DNA of 64,000 nucleotides, taken from NCBI RefSeq assembly GCF_004366715.1, contig NZ_SOQZ01000001.1:496001-560000 (forward strand), read 5' to 3'. This DNA is from Meridianimaribacter flavus (lineage in GTDB: Bacteria > Bacteroidota > Bacteroidia > Flavobacteriales > Flavobacteriaceae). Both the position numbers and the translations under genes were made by a program. Positions 16,985 to 25,986 of the stretch are shown piece after piece. The notes below the pieces were generated by a model. The model was not told the DNA's origin. It ran no database searches and saw only the letters and a list, made by a program, of their open reading frames with translations. The first letter of the stretch is position 1. Each line of letters starts with the position of its first letter.

Positions 16985-17848
16985 TTACAGCGTAAACTTG
17001 TAACCCAATGTAAAATCAGTTGGGAAATTGTCGTTAGTGTCTAAATCTAAAGCAAATAATTGATTAACCCCAAATGTAATATAACCGTTGCCTACTTTGT
17101 AATCGGCACCTAGTCCAAAAATAAAAGGCGCATTAAAAGAAGTGTCACTTTCTTCAATAACGTCATCTTCGGTTGCTACAGTTACTTTACTAAAGTTGAG
17201 TGTTGCAAATTTCACATTGCCATAAATACTTAAGTTTGAAATATTAATAGCTCTCAACCTATAACCTAAAGAAAACTCGGTTGAGGTGTATTCTAAATCA
17301 TCGTTTTTAAGAACTTGTCTAAGTTGTAAAAATCCTGAGTGTATAGGTTTTTCAGCATTAGTAATCACTTCTAGTTCGGTTCCAAAAACAGGAGATTTTA
17401 AATTGTCAGGGTTTGGAACAAATGGATTGTTGGTAATACCACCATAAACACCTAAACGTAGTTCGAGTTTGTTCTTTTTAAGTTGCGTTTGGTAAGACAC
17501 GTCAGACGTACTGTTGTACATGTCAATAAAGTCTTTAAGGCTGCCAAGTGTGAGTTTTACCTTGTCTGTAGATAAACCATAATCTTCCATGACATTGTTT
17601 AGCGTGGTTTTATACTCTTCTTGGTATTTGTTATTGTCACCTTTGGTGTTTTTTAATTCTAAGATGGTGTTGTTTTGAGTCCTTACAAAATAACGGTATT
17701 TACCATCAACAGTTGTCCAAAGTAAATCCAGGTTTCCATCAATTTCGGTCTTTAACTCTAGGGTTTCACCATTTACAGTGTAGGTGTCTTGAGCACTCAT
17801 TGAAGCATAACTTAACAAGATGCAGAGAATAGCGACTATTTTTTTCAT
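16985..17848 (-). CDS. Secreted protein, probable outer-membrane beta-barrel
   Basis: 287 residues with a signal peptide (MKKIVAILCILLSYASMSAQ). The first hundred residues contain strands and a helix of unknown fold. From about residue 130 onward, alternating amphipathic strands (KLELRLGVYGGITNNPF, FSLGYRLRAINISNL, PFIFGLGADYKVGNGYITF) end in LGYKFTL with a terminal hydrophobic residue, as expected for an outer-membrane barrel. I do not recognise a specific family. It is co-transcribed with the Bax-inhibitor-like gene. Confidence 0.7.
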   Translation of the reverse strand: MKKIVAILCILLSYASMSAQDTYTVNGETLELKTEIDGNLDLLWTTVDGKYRYFVRTQNNTILELKNTKGDNNKYQEEYKTTLNNVMEDYGLSTDKVKLTLGSLKDFIDMYNSTSDVSYQTQLKKNKLELRLGVYGGITNNPFVPNPDNLKSPVFGTELEVITNAEKPIHSGFLQLRQVLKNDDLEYTSTEFSLGYRLRAINISNLSIYGNVKFATLNFSKVTVATEDDVIEESDTSFNAPFIFGLGADYKVGNGYITFGVNQLFALDLDTNDNFPTDFTLGYKFTL

Positions 17849-17900
17849 CAGGATTTAGGATTATAGTTTAGTAAATCTAACAAAAATAAATGATAAAACA

Positions 17901-19025
17901 TCATTTTCGGTATGCTCTTCCTTTCCACTTATATCCTTTAAAAACAGATGTGAAGGCCACGAAAACACTAAAAAAAGGATATAAAAAACAGCCAAAAATA
18001 TATGAGAACAAAGTATGTTCTTGGTTAAAAAATCGAGCGCTTTTAAAAATGAGAAGAAAGTCAATACAAAATTTTATAATAAACACATAAATCAACACTT
18101 TATATGAAACAACTCCTGAAATTGCAAATAGTAAATAACAAAGCAATGCAGCATTCATTGTAAAAATGATTAATCCAGAAAGCTTCCCAAAAATATTACG
18201 ATAGTTACTTGTTTTTGCTGCCCAACGAACGCGTTGTGCAAATAAGCTTTTTATACTGTTTTCAGGTATTGTAGTTACAACAGCTTTATCGCATTTTAAA
18301 TACTTTACTTGCGTTTGAGGATGGTTAATAGCTTTTTCTAAAAGAAAAATATCATCACCACTAGCAATGGTGTTGTTGCCTTGATAACCGTTAACAGTAT
18401 TGAAAAAATCTGTTTTAAAACCTAAGTTAGCACCATTACTCAAAAATGGTTTGTTGATGCCAAAACCACCAATAGTTGCTCCTTGCAGACTTAAAATTTC
18501 AAGTAATTGAAAGCGTTTAAAAAATGTATTGTAATGGCTAAGCGTTACTGGAGCTACAATAAAATCGGGTTGACGCTCTTGTATAAAACAATCAAAACTA
18601 TCTAACCAATATGTAGGTAAAACGCAATCAGCATCTGTGGTGATAATCCAAGGGTGTTTTGCTTGTGAAATGGCTAATGTAATAGCATCTTTTTTTGGAG
18701 AGTTTGAACTGCGAATGTTTTTTATTAAGCTTATGTTTAGCTTCGATTTTTTTTGAAACGCATTAATGAGTGCAACTGAATTGTCTTCAGAATCGTCATC
18801 AATAAAAATAATTTCAAAATATGTTTTTGGGTAATTTAGTGTTGAAATAGCTTGTAGTAAAGCAGGTAAATTTTCAGCTTCATTTCTAAAAGGAATAAGT
18901 ATTGAAAACCTATTTTCTGGTGTAACATCTTTTAAGGTAAATTCATTCACTTTGTCAAAGCCTAAAATCAGGCTTCCAATTAAAGCTAGATATAGGATCA
19001 CAATAATAAGTGCTATTAAACTCAT
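17901..19025 (-). CDS. Membrane-bound family 2 glycosyltransferase
   Basis: 374 residues. An N-terminal membrane helix is followed by a GT-A catalytic domain: substrate-binding FSILIPFRNEAENL, the IDDDSEDNS turn, the metal-binding TTDADC, and the QRVRWAAK (QxxRW-type) motif. Two to three C-terminal hydrophobic segments anchor it. It would transfer a sugar from a nucleotide or lipid donor at the inner membrane; the acceptor is unknown. It overlaps the next gene upstream (19022) by 4 bp, a translationally coupled pair suggesting glycolipid or cell-surface glycan synthesis. Confidence 0.9.
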   Translation of the reverse strand: MSLIALIIVILYLALIGSLILGFDKVNEFTLKDVTPENRFSILIPFRNEAENLPALLQAISTLNYPKTYFEIIFIDDDSEDNSVALINAFQKKSKLNISLIKNIRSSNSPKKDAITLAISQAKHPWIITTDADCVLPTYWLDSFDCFIQERQPDFIVAPVTLSHYNTFFKRFQLLEILSLQGATIGGFGINKPFLSNGANLGFKTDFFNTVNGYQGNNTIASGDDIFLLEKAINHPQTQVKYLKCDKAVVTTIPENSIKSLFAQRVRWAAKTSNYRNIFGKLSGLIIFTMNAALLCYLLFAISGVVSYKVLIYVFIIKFCIDFLLIFKSARFFNQEHTLFSYIFGCFLYPFFSVFVAFTSVFKGYKWKGRAYRK

Positions 19026-19999
19026 CTGTTTGAGGTGTTTTTAGGTAGGTTAAAATTTAGGACATAATAGCTTCCAAATACACTCGGAATGACAAAATTC
19101 AACAACCACATTAACGTTACAATACATAAAACAGTAAGCTCATTTACGCCAACAATAGAAAACAAATACACAGCAACACTACCTTTTATCACTACATCAA
19201 AAATAAAAATGGAAGGAATAATAGAGGCTAATAGGTACATGCTTGTAATTACAATCATAGCATTACTGTAGTGTACATTTACTCCAAAAATAGTGAGCAG
19301 AAAATAGAACTGAAATGAGAAAATCGCGTACCTAATTACAGAAAGTAAAAACCCTTTAGCTAAAACAGTTTTTGGTAAATAGATGATAAAATGAATGATT
19401 TTTTGTAGCGTATTTCCTTTTATTTGGAATGTTTTATGCTTAGCTCCAAAAAGGGTTAACACTATTACTAAAAGTATAATAAACAAGAACCTTGATACTT
19501 TAAGGTAATTGATGTCTAGGTTGTAGTTTAATTTAAAAAAGATAAGACCAGCAATACCAAAAAGTACTGTAACTGTCATTTGCATCATATTGCCAACAAG
19601 GTTTAATAGTGCAATTCGATTTCTAAATGCTTTAGTATAGTAAGCTGCTTTAGCTCCATATTCACCAATTCGGTTAGGTGTAATTAATGATGCTGTTAAT
19701 GAACCTAAGGTTTGTTCAAGTGCATTTTTAAAGGTTATTTTTTTTATGGAATCGACTAAAGTTTGCCATTTTAAAATTTCAAAAAACCAGTTAAAAACAC
19801 TTAAAATGATTAAAAAAATAATGTTTTTTGCTGAAAACAACTCGTTTTCGAATAAAAATCGTGTAAAATCGTTAAAATCTAAGTATTCATTATCAGTCAG
19901 TTTTTTATAAATAAAATAAAATGCGCCAACAACTATGCTTAATTTAATAAGCACAACAAAGAATTGCTTAGTTTTGTAAGAAAGCGTTCCTAGAAGCAT
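19022..19999 (-). CDS. Flippase-like (LPG synthase N-domain, UPF0104) membrane protein
   Basis: 325 residues, very hydrophobic, with about eight transmembrane helices. It contains the conserved pattern of the lysylphosphatidylglycerol-synthase membrane region (NWFFEILKWQTLV, then LGSLTASLITPNRIGEYGAKAAYY, residues about 66-125). Such stand-alone domains are predicted lipid or glycolipid translocases. It is immediately upstream of, and overlaps, the glycosyltransferase gene; the two could make and flip one product. Divergent from the outer-membrane protein gene at 20024. Confidence 0.82.
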   Translation of the reverse strand: MLLGTLSYKTKQFFVVLIKLSIVVGAFYFIYKKLTDNEYLDFNDFTRFLFENELFSAKNIIFLIILSVFNWFFEILKWQTLVDSIKKITFKNALEQTLGSLTASLITPNRIGEYGAKAAYYTKAFRNRIALLNLVGNMMQMTVTVLFGIAGLIFFKLNYNLDINYLKVSRFLFIILLVIVLTLFGAKHKTFQIKGNTLQKIIHFIIYLPKTVLAKGFLLSVIRYAIFSFQFYFLLTIFGVNVHYSNAMIVITSMYLLASIIPSIFIFDVVIKGSVAVYLFSIVGVNELTVLCIVTLMWLLNFVIPSVFGSYYVLNFNLPKNTSNR

Positions 20000-20023
20000 A
20001 TTACAAATAAAACCAATTAGACT

Positions 20024-20659
20024 ATGACCTCAAATTTTAAACATATAAAATCACTCTTAGTATGTGTGTTTATGGTGTTTGTTACAGCAACACTTACAGC
20101 GCAACGAGATACTAACAAATGGAAAGCACAATTGGCACTTGGGTTTAACAATCCGTCGCAGTCAGGTTTTGTGGCTGATTTTGAGAGTAAGCCTATAAAT
20201 TTTCCGACAGTGAATTTAGGAATTCAACACATGTTTAAATCGCAGTTGGGAGCAAAGGTTGATTTTGGATTTAACCGATTTTCAAGTGAAGATAATTCGC
20301 CAGAATTTAAAACCAATTACACAAGACTTAATTTACAAGTGGTCTACGATCCATCTGAAACCCTTACGTTTCTTCCAGAGCGAATGGGACTTGTAGCACA
20401 CGCAGGACCTGGATATTCGTTTGTGAAACCGCTTGGTAATTATTCAGGAAACGATGTGTCGTTTTTAAATGCAATGGCAGGCTTGGAAGTGCATTATGCT
20501 TTTAACAGACGTATGTCATTTTACACAGATGTGTCATACATTTTAGGTTTTGGAAAGGATTTTGACCCAATTACTGAAGGTTATGGTGCTTTTAACGGAA
20601 ATTTACTAACGGTAACTTTTGGTATAACCTTTTCATTAAGTGGTTGTCAATATTGTTAA
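20024..20659 (+). CDS. Outer-membrane beta-barrel protein (OmpA-type)
   Basis: 211 residues with a signal peptide (ending TATLTAQ) and eight predicted amphipathic strands (for example WKAQLALGFNNPSQSG, LGAKVDFGFNRF, LVAHAGPGYSFV, MSFYTDVSYILGFG). There is no peptidoglycan-binding domain. The last strand reads LLTVTFGITFSLSG and is followed by a short tail with two cysteines, which is unusual for an Omp C-terminus. The gene ends 3 bp before ruvC, so the two may share a transcript. Confidence 0.8.
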   Translation: MTSNFKHIKSLLVCVFMVFVTATLTAQRDTNKWKAQLALGFNNPSQSGFVADFESKPINFPTVNLGIQHMFKSQLGAKVDFGFNRFSSEDNSPEFKTNYTRLNLQVVYDPSETLTFLPERMGLVAHAGPGYSFVKPLGNYSGNDVSFLNAMAGLEVHYAFNRRMSFYTDVSYILGFGKDFDPITEGYGAFNGNLLTVTFGITFSLSGCQYC

Positions 20660-20662
20660 TGC

Positions 20663-21262
20663 ATGAGTAAAGAAAAAATTATATTAGGTATTGATCCTGG
20701 AACAACAATTATGGGTTTTGGGCTTATAAAAGTTGTTGGAAAGACCATGCAGTTTTTGCAGTTGAACGAATTGGATTTAAAAAAATACGACGACCATTAT
20801 TTAAAACTGAAGCTCATTTTTGAACGGACCATTGAACTAATTGAAACCCATCATCCTGATGAAATTGCAATTGAAGCACCTTTTTTTGGGAAGAACGTAC
20901 AAAGTATGTTAAAATTGGGTAGAGCTCAAGGTGTTGCTATGGCTGCAGGTTTATCGAGAGAAGTACCAATTACTGAGTATTCACCAAAGAAAATTAAAAT
21001 GGCAATTACAGGAAATGGTAATGCCAGTAAAGAACAAGTTGCTAAAATGTTACAAAGTACTTTAGGTTTAAAAACGTTACCTAAAAACCTAGATGCAACC
21101 GATGGTTTAGCAGCTGCAGTTTGCCATTTTTACAACGAAGGTAGAGTAGAGGTTGGTAAAAGCTATTCTGGTTGGGCAAGCTTTGTGAAGCAGAATAGCC
21201 TCCCAACCTCCAAAGGAGGAGCAAAAAATAACCCTATTGTAGACTTGAGAAAAAATAAATGA
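20663..21262 (+). CDS. ruvC: Crossover junction endodeoxyribonuclease RuvC
   Basis: 199 residues. RuvC cleaves Holliday junctions after RuvAB branch migration. The acidic catalytic residues lie in [15 protein letters not shown] and [14 protein letters not shown]. The core ends near residue 160. The C-terminal 25 residues, including [14 protein letters not shown], are not part of the family and are encoded by a palindromic repeat at 21198-21222. This looks like a read-through into an inserted element that still leaves a functional core. The hemW gene follows 13 bp later. Confidence 0.94.
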   Translation: MSKEKIILGIDPGTTIMGFGLIKVVGKTMQFLQLNELDLKKYDDHYLKLKLIFERTIELIETHHPDEIAIEAPFFGKNVQSMLKLGRAQGVAMAAGLSREVPITEYSPKKIKMAITGNGNASKEQVAKMLQSTLGLKTLPKNLDATDGLAAAVCHFYNEGRVEVGKSYSGWASFVKQNSLPTSKGGAKNNPIVDLRKNK

Positions 21263-21344
21263 TGAAGTCAGTATAGTGAAAGATGTCATTAATAAAAATT
21301 TGAGTAATAGTTCTTCCCCTTTGGGGAAGTTAGAAGGGGCTGGA
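21198..21344. repeat. Inverted pair of GC-rich palindromic repeats at the ruvC-hemW junction
   Basis: Copy A (21198-21222) contains CCTCCCAACCTCCAAAGGAGG. Copy B (21312-21344) contains CCCCTTTGGGGAAG and then GAAGGGGCTGG. The reverse complement of A (CTCCTTTGGAGGTTGGGAGG) aligns with B, so the same kind of element is present twice in opposite orientation. Both are read in frame as protein. Confidence 0.65.
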
Positions 21345-22469
21345 GGAATCTACATTCATATACCATTTTGCAAGCAAGCTTGTCACTATTGCGACTTTCA
21401 TTTTTCTACATCGTTAAAGCAAGAAGATAAAATGTTGTCTGCTCTTAAAGTGGAACTCATTTTGCGTAAAAACGAAATGAAAAATACCACAATAGAAACC
21501 ATTTATTTTGGTGGAGGAACTCCAAGCATTTTAAAAGTTGAAGATATTGAATGGCTTATTGGCTTGATAAAGATAGATTATCAGGTTTCTGAATCTGCCG
21601 AAATTACTCTTGAAGCAAATCCTGATGATTTAAATTCGGAGTATTTAAAAGCATTGTCAAAAAGTTCTGTAAATAGATTGAGTATAGGTGTTCAGTCTTT
21701 TTTTGAAGATGATTTAAAGCTAATGAATCGCGCTCATAATGCCAATGAAGCTAAAGCCTGTTTAGAGCAAGCAACACAATATTTCAGTAATATTTCTATC
21801 GATTTAATTTATGGAATTCCAGGGTCAACCAATGAACGTTGGATTGAAAATATTGACACTGCATTAGAGTTTAATATTCCTCATATTTCAAGCTACGCTT
21901 TAACCGTAGAACCTAAAACAGCTTTGGAACATTTCATAAAAAAAGGTATTATAGCCAATGTTGACGATGATTTGGCTAATGAGCAGTTTCATATATTAAT
22001 TGAAAAACTAAACCAAAATGGGTTTGTGCATTACGAACTTTCAAACTTTGGAAAAGAAGGTTTCTTTAGTAGAAATAATTCTGCTTATTGGCAAGGAAAA
22101 CCTTATTTAGGCATAGGTCCTTCAGCACATTCGTTTGATGGAGCTACTAGAGGCTGGAACATAAATAACAATTCAAAATACATTAAATCAATATTAAATC
22201 ACGAACTACCAATAGAAATCGAAACCCTAACAGTAACTGATGCATACAACGAGTATGTTATGACTGGTTTGCGTACTATTTGGGGAGTGTCTTTAGATAA
22301 GGTTGAACGTGATTTTGGTAAAGACTACAAAAGCTATCTTTTGAGTCAAGCAGATAACCATTTAAAAAATGAATTGTTGTATATTGAAGAAAACAAATTG
22401 TTAGTCACCAAAAAAGGAAAATTTTTAAGCGATGGCATCGCTTCAGACTTATTTAAAATAAACACATAA
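21276..22469 (+). CDS. hemW: HemW-like radical SAM heme chaperone
   Basis: 397 residues. The [4Fe-4S]/SAM motif CKQACHYC (CxxxCxxC) follows IYIHIPFC at about residue 25-38, as in HemW, often misnamed coproporphyrinogen oxidase HemN. The GGGTPSIL and EANPDDLN blocks follow, and the C-terminal helical domain is intact. The normal protein begins just before IYIHIPF, but here no ATG is available; the frame starts with GTG at 21276 and about 24 extra residues (LSNSSSPLGKLEGAGG) come from the inserted repeat. Function, handing heme to target proteins, should be unaffected. Confidence 0.9.
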   Translation: MKDVINKNLSNSSSPLGKLEGAGGIYIHIPFCKQACHYCDFHFSTSLKQEDKMLSALKVELILRKNEMKNTTIETIYFGGGTPSILKVEDIEWLIGLIKIDYQVSESAEITLEANPDDLNSEYLKALSKSSVNRLSIGVQSFFEDDLKLMNRAHNANEAKACLEQATQYFSNISIDLIYGIPGSTNERWIENIDTALEFNIPHISSYALTVEPKTALEHFIKKGIIANVDDDLANEQFHILIEKLNQNGFVHYELSNFGKEGFFSRNNSAYWQGKPYLGIGPSAHSFDGATRGWNINNNSKYIKSILNHELPIEIETLTVTDAYNEYVMTGLRTIWGVSLDKVERDFGKDYKSYLLSQADNHLKNELLYIEENKLLVTKKGKFLSDGIASDLFKINT

Positions 22470-23219
22470 ATGATTGCAAGCATACAATACAACTCAAACA
22501 AATATAAAATAGATTTTTCACAACCAATTGACATATCCATACCGTTGATAGCCTCAAAACAAAATGTAAATGCGTGGTATATTGACGAACCAAAAATTGA
22601 ACCTGTTCAAATAGAAGATTGGATTGCTAGTGTAGCTGAAGGTTCACCAGTAAACTTCAATGACATTCAGTTTAATCCGCATGCTCATGGTACACATACT
22701 GAGTGTGTAGGGCACATTACAAAAAAAGTACACTCTATAAACCAAAACCTTAATCAATTCTTTTTTTTAGCTGAAGTTATAACAGTCGCGCCAGAAAAAT
22801 TGAATGATGATTTTGTGATTTCTAAAAAGCAAGTGCAATTTGCATTAGGAAACAAAAAAAGAGATGCAGTAGTCATAAGAACCATACCAAATACCAAAGA
22901 AAAGCTGTCAATGCAGTATTCTAATACAAACCCAACGTATTTGCTTGAGGAGACTGCTAATTATTTAAAAAAGAAAGGCGTTAAGCACTTACTTATCGAT
23001 TTGCCTAGTGTAGATAAAGAAAAGGATGAAGGTAAGCTGTTGGCTCATAATGCATTTTGGAATACCACAGGAAAACTAAGGTTAGATGCAACCATAACCG
23101 AGTTTATTTTTGTGCCTAATAATGTGGTAGATGGTACTTACTTTTTAAACCTGCAAATAGCACCTTTTGAAAATGATGCTACACCAAGTAAACCTGTGTT
23201 GTATGAAATTTTAGATTAA
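22470..23219 (+). CDS. Cyclase-family (kynurenine formamidase-like) hydrolase
   Basis: 249 residues starting directly after the hemW stop. The family metal motif HxGTHxE/D is present as HAHGTHTECVGH (residues about 71-82), and a second histidine region follows near LAHNAFWNTTG. Members are metal-dependent hydrolases that include arylformamidases. The canonical HxGTHxDxPxH is altered here (TEC for xDxP), so substrate is uncertain. It lies in a run of co-directional genes (hemW to PhnA) with short gaps. Confidence 0.8.
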   Translation: MIASIQYNSNKYKIDFSQPIDISIPLIASKQNVNAWYIDEPKIEPVQIEDWIASVAEGSPVNFNDIQFNPHAHGTHTECVGHITKKVHSINQNLNQFFFLAEVITVAPEKLNDDFVISKKQVQFALGNKKRDAVVIRTIPNTKEKLSMQYSNTNPTYLLEETANYLKKKGVKHLLIDLPSVDKEKDEGKLLAHNAFWNTTGKLRLDATITEFIFVPNNVVDGTYFLNLQIAPFENDATPSKPVLYEILD

Positions 23220-23234
23220 AACCAGAACGTAATT

Positions 23235-23846
23235 ATGGAAACATTTTTTATAATCATTATTAGCATTTTGGTAACCTTGGCTATTGTAACTATAGTGAAG
23301 CAATTTCAAATTAAAAAGCGCACAAATTCTCAATCGGTTATACTCTTGGACAAAATTAAAAAAGTGTGTAAGTTTATTACTGTTGAAGGTGATTTTGCCG
23401 AAATTTATCATTACGAAGATGTAAAAGAACGCTTTCTAAAACTAGTTACAAGTAAAAAGAAAGCACTCGTGGTTATCAACGCCAAAGCACATGTTGGATT
23501 TGATTTATCAAAAATAAAAATGGAATCGGATACTAAAACAAAAACGGTAAAGCTGTATCATTTTCCGCAACCTGAAGTGCTAAGTGTTGAAACCGATTTA
23601 AATTATTACGATAAAAAAGATGGTATGTTTAATAAGTTTGAAGCTTCTGATTTAACTGAGTTACACAACGAAGCAAAAATCCATATTATGAACAAAGTGC
23701 CAGAAAGCGGATTGTTCAATGTCGCTAAACAAGAAGCACTTGAGGCGATTTCATTAATTGAAAATATCGTACAAACCATTGGTTGGTCGTTAGACTATTC
23801 TGCATTAAAAATAGAAGAGTATAAAACAAAAACGCTTAACTCTTAA
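23235..23846 (+). CDS. DUF4230 protein
   Basis: 203 residues. One N-terminal membrane helix (FFIIIISILVTLAIVTIVK) is followed by an extracytoplasmic domain with KKVCKFITVEGDFAEIYHYED and KALVVINAKAHVGFDLSKIK, the hallmark of DUF4230. The function of the family is not known. It lies 15 bp after the cyclase gene and 3 bp before the next, so it is in the same operon. Confidence 0.85.
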   Translation: METFFIIIISILVTLAIVTIVKQFQIKKRTNSQSVILLDKIKKVCKFITVEGDFAEIYHYEDVKERFLKLVTSKKKALVVINAKAHVGFDLSKIKMESDTKTKTVKLYHFPQPEVLSVETDLNYYDKKDGMFNKFEASDLTELHNEAKIHIMNKVPESGLFNVAKQEALEAISLIENIVQTIGWSLDYSALKIEEYKTKTLNS

Positions 23847-23849
23847 AAG

Positions 23850-24212
23850 ATGAAGATAGATCAACTACGTAATCACTGTTTAAAGAAGAAAGGCGTTACT
23901 GAAGATTTTCCTTTTGATGAGCACACCTTAGTGTTTAAGGTTTTAGGTAAAATGTTTGCTTTGGTAGGACTTAAAAAATGGGAGTCAGGTAATCGTTTTA
24001 TCAATTTAAAGTGTGATCCTGAGTATGCTCAAGAGTTGAGAGCTGAGTACGATAGTATTTATCCAGGATACCATATGAGCAAAGTGCATTGGAACTCTGT
24101 TGAACTCAATTCAGGTGAGATTTCTGCAACATTTCTTTTTGAACTCATTGATCATTCTTATGATATGGTTGTTAAAGGAATGACTAAAAAAATGAGAGAA
24201 TCTCTTCAATAA
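23850..24212 (+). CDS. MmcQ/YjbR family protein
   Basis: 120 residues, matching the whole length of the family. Typical features are an N-terminal helix (LRNHCLKKKGVTEDFPFDE), the FKVLGKMFALVG strands and WNSVELNSG near residue 83. The fold resembles a CyaY/double-wing DNA-binding structure; the cellular role is unclear. Starts 3 bp after the DUF4230 gene. Confidence 0.88.
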   Translation: MKIDQLRNHCLKKKGVTEDFPFDEHTLVFKVLGKMFALVGLKKWESGNRFINLKCDPEYAQELRAEYDSIYPGYHMSKVHWNSVELNSGEISATFLFELIDHSYDMVVKGMTKKMRESLQ

Positions 24213-24254
24213 ATTCTAAATTTGCGGCATAACTAAAGCAAACTACGTATTCAA

Positions 24255-24833
24255 ATGAGCGTTTTACATACATTACAAGAAAGAAGCAATACCAGCTGTG
24301 AACTTTGTGGTTCTAAAACAGGTTTAAAACAATACAATATTCCGCCAGCACTAAATGAAACTGTAGATACAAGTATTCTTGCATGCGAAACCTGTTTTAA
24401 TCAAATTGAAGGTAATGAAGATATGGATGCTAACCACTGGCGTTGTTTAAACGACAGCATGTGGAGCGAGCACAAAGCAGTACAAGTAATGGCTTGGAGA
24501 ATGTTACAAAGACTTCGTAAAGAAGGTTGGCCGCAAGACTTACTAGATATGATGTATCTAGATGACGAAACAATGGCATTTGCAAAAGAAACAGGTGAGC
24601 ATAAAGACGACAGCGAAAAAATTATTCATAGAGACTCTAATGGTGTAATATTGGAACATGGTGATTCTGTAGTGCTTATTAAAGACCTTAAAGTAAAAGG
24701 CTCAAGTATGGTAGCTAAACAAGGAACAGCTGTTCGCAACATTCGTTTAGATCATGAAAACGCCACTTATATTGAAGGAAAAGTTGACGGACAACAAATT
24801 GTTATTGTTACCGAGTATGTAAAAAAGCTTTAA
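24255..24833 (+). CDS. PhnA (YjdM) domain protein
   Basis: 192 residues. The N-terminal zinc-ribbon-like part has two CxxC pairs (CELCGSK and CETCFNQ). The C-terminal PhnA domain reads DSNGVILEHGDSVVLIKDLKVKG, with the conserved GTAVRNIRLD. Despite the historical name, it is not a phosphonoacetate hydrolase. The extra central helical segment is usual in Bacteroidota versions. The stop overlaps the end of a convergent small gene. Confidence 0.88.
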   Translation: MSVLHTLQERSNTSCELCGSKTGLKQYNIPPALNETVDTSILACETCFNQIEGNEDMDANHWRCLNDSMWSEHKAVQVMAWRMLQRLRKEGWPQDLLDMMYLDDETMAFAKETGEHKDDSEKIIHRDSNGVILEHGDSVVLIKDLKVKGSSMVAKQGTAVRNIRLDHENATYIEGKVDGQQIVIVTEYVKKL

Positions 24834-24973
24834 TCATCCTTTCTCTTTCTACTGAAAAGCCCTAAACCTAAGGGTAAAAAGATAAACAAGAAGAAAAATT
24901 TACCGCTTACTACACCATAAATTGTAATAAGTAGCGCAATAGCTAGTATTAAATAAGTGTGTTTGTTTTTCAT
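24830..24973 (-). CDS. Small membrane protein, 47 residues
   Basis: A short frame from ATG at 24973 to TAA at 24830, directly upstream in sequence of the AraC gene end (24975). It has two hydrophobic segments (YLILAIALLITIYGVV and FFFLFIFLPLGLGLF) joined by a short turn and ends in a positively charged tail (SRKRKDD). The codon use and the tight fit between flanking genes support it. No family was recognised; it follows the AraC gene by one base and may be co-transcribed with it. Confidence 0.6.
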   Translation of the reverse strand: MKNKHTYLILAIALLITIYGVVSGKFFFLFIFLPLGLGLFSRKRKDD

Positions 24974-24974
24974 G

Positions 24975-25817
24975 TCAGCTTGTTTGTCTAAAAACATAAG
25001 GCGTCAAGCCTTTAAGAGATTTGAACTGTCTGTTGAAATTGGACATATTATTAAATCCGCAATGTTCAGCTATTTGAGCAATAGTAATTTCTTTATCTAA
25101 AATTAATTGTTTGCAGGCATGCTCAATTCTTAGCTCATTTAAAAATTGAATATAAGTTTTATTGGTGCGTTTTTTAAAGTATTTACAAAATGCGTTTTTG
25201 GTCATTGCTGCAATTTCTGAAATCGTTTCAAGTGTAATATTTTCATGAAAATGATTCATAGTATACTCAAAAACATTTCGCATTCTCGCACCTTCATTAT
25301 CAGTGTATTTTTTGTCGTATATAAAAGAAGATAAACTTTTATAGTTTGCTGAAGACGTCAGTTTTAAAAGCTGAAGCAAGATGATTAGTCGGTTTAATTT
25401 TGAAGCATTTTCTAATTTAAAAAACAGTTCACTTGCTAGTTTTTGTTTAGATGTAAGTTTAAATCCGTGAGTTGCTCTTTTAAAAAAAGGTTGAACCTCT
25501 TTCAGTTCTTCAAGTTGAAAAAAAGTGCTTCCAAAAGTCTTTTTAGTAAAAAACAATGTTAGCATGTGTGATGTGTTACATGTGCTGTCATCACTTTTAA
25601 ACACATGAGGCAAGTTGCTGCCAATAATAAGTATGTCGCCTTTAGAATAGTAGTTAATAGTATCGCCAACTAGTAATGTGCCTTCACCTTCAACAATAAA
25701 ACTCATTTGTATTTCTTCGTGTTGATGTAGTTTATCATAAAAAATAGCTGCGTTATCAACTTGATAGACAAAAGCATCTTTTTCAGGTTTTGGAATTTTA
25801 AAAGGTAATACTCGCAT
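24975..25817 (-). CDS. AraC family regulator with cupin sensor
   Basis: 280 residues. An N-terminal cupin (HQHEEIQMSFIVEGEGTLLVGD, residues about 32-53) binds the effector, and the C-terminal 100 residues contain the two AraC helix-turn-helix motifs (TLETISEIAAMTKNAFCKYF and TIAQIAEHCGFNNMSNFNRQF). It is divergent from the hydroxyproline cluster beginning at 25987, and so is the obvious candidate for its regulator. The effector could be hydroxyproline or a pathway intermediate. Confidence 0.9.
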   Translation of the reverse strand: MRVLPFKIPKPEKDAFVYQVDNAAIFYDKLHQHEEIQMSFIVEGEGTLLVGDTINYYSKGDILIIGSNLPHVFKSDDSTCNTSHMLTLFFTKKTFGSTFFQLEELKEVQPFFKRATHGFKLTSKQKLASELFFKLENASKLNRLIILLQLLKLTSSANYKSLSSFIYDKKYTDNEGARMRNVFEYTMNHFHENITLETISEIAAMTKNAFCKYFKKRTNKTYIQFLNELRIEHACKQLILDKEITIAQIAEHCGFNNMSNFNRQFKSLKGLTPYVFRQTS

Positions 25818-25956
25818 TTAAAATGGCTGTTTTTATTTCTGTGAAAACAAATTTATAATTAAATACTATTCAAAATTAAGCATAAATATACTAAAACGGA
25901 TAATATAATATTAATCAAGGATAACTACTTATTAATTTTTTAGTCAATTATTACTC

Positions 25957-25964
25957 TAAATTTA
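25957..25964 (+). promoter_or_regulatory. Possible -7 box of the hydroxyproline operon
   Basis: TAAATTTA differs from TAnnTTTG at the last base and would give a leader of about 16 nt. The 120 bp between it and the AraC start is AT-rich, with a weak dyad around TAATATAATATTA, possibly regulator sites. Confidence 0.35.
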
Positions 25965-25986
25965 CACTATCAAAAAAACGTAATTT

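Noticed and set aside
17861-18064. Open frames on either strand at the end of the glycosyltransferase gene
   Set aside because: They overlap the coding region of the glycosyltransferase, whose C-terminal helices are well supported.
24255-24833. Phosphonoacetate hydrolase (from the name PhnA)
   Set aside because: The protein is of the YjdM/PhnA-domain type with zinc ribbon; it lacks the hydrolase metal motifs.
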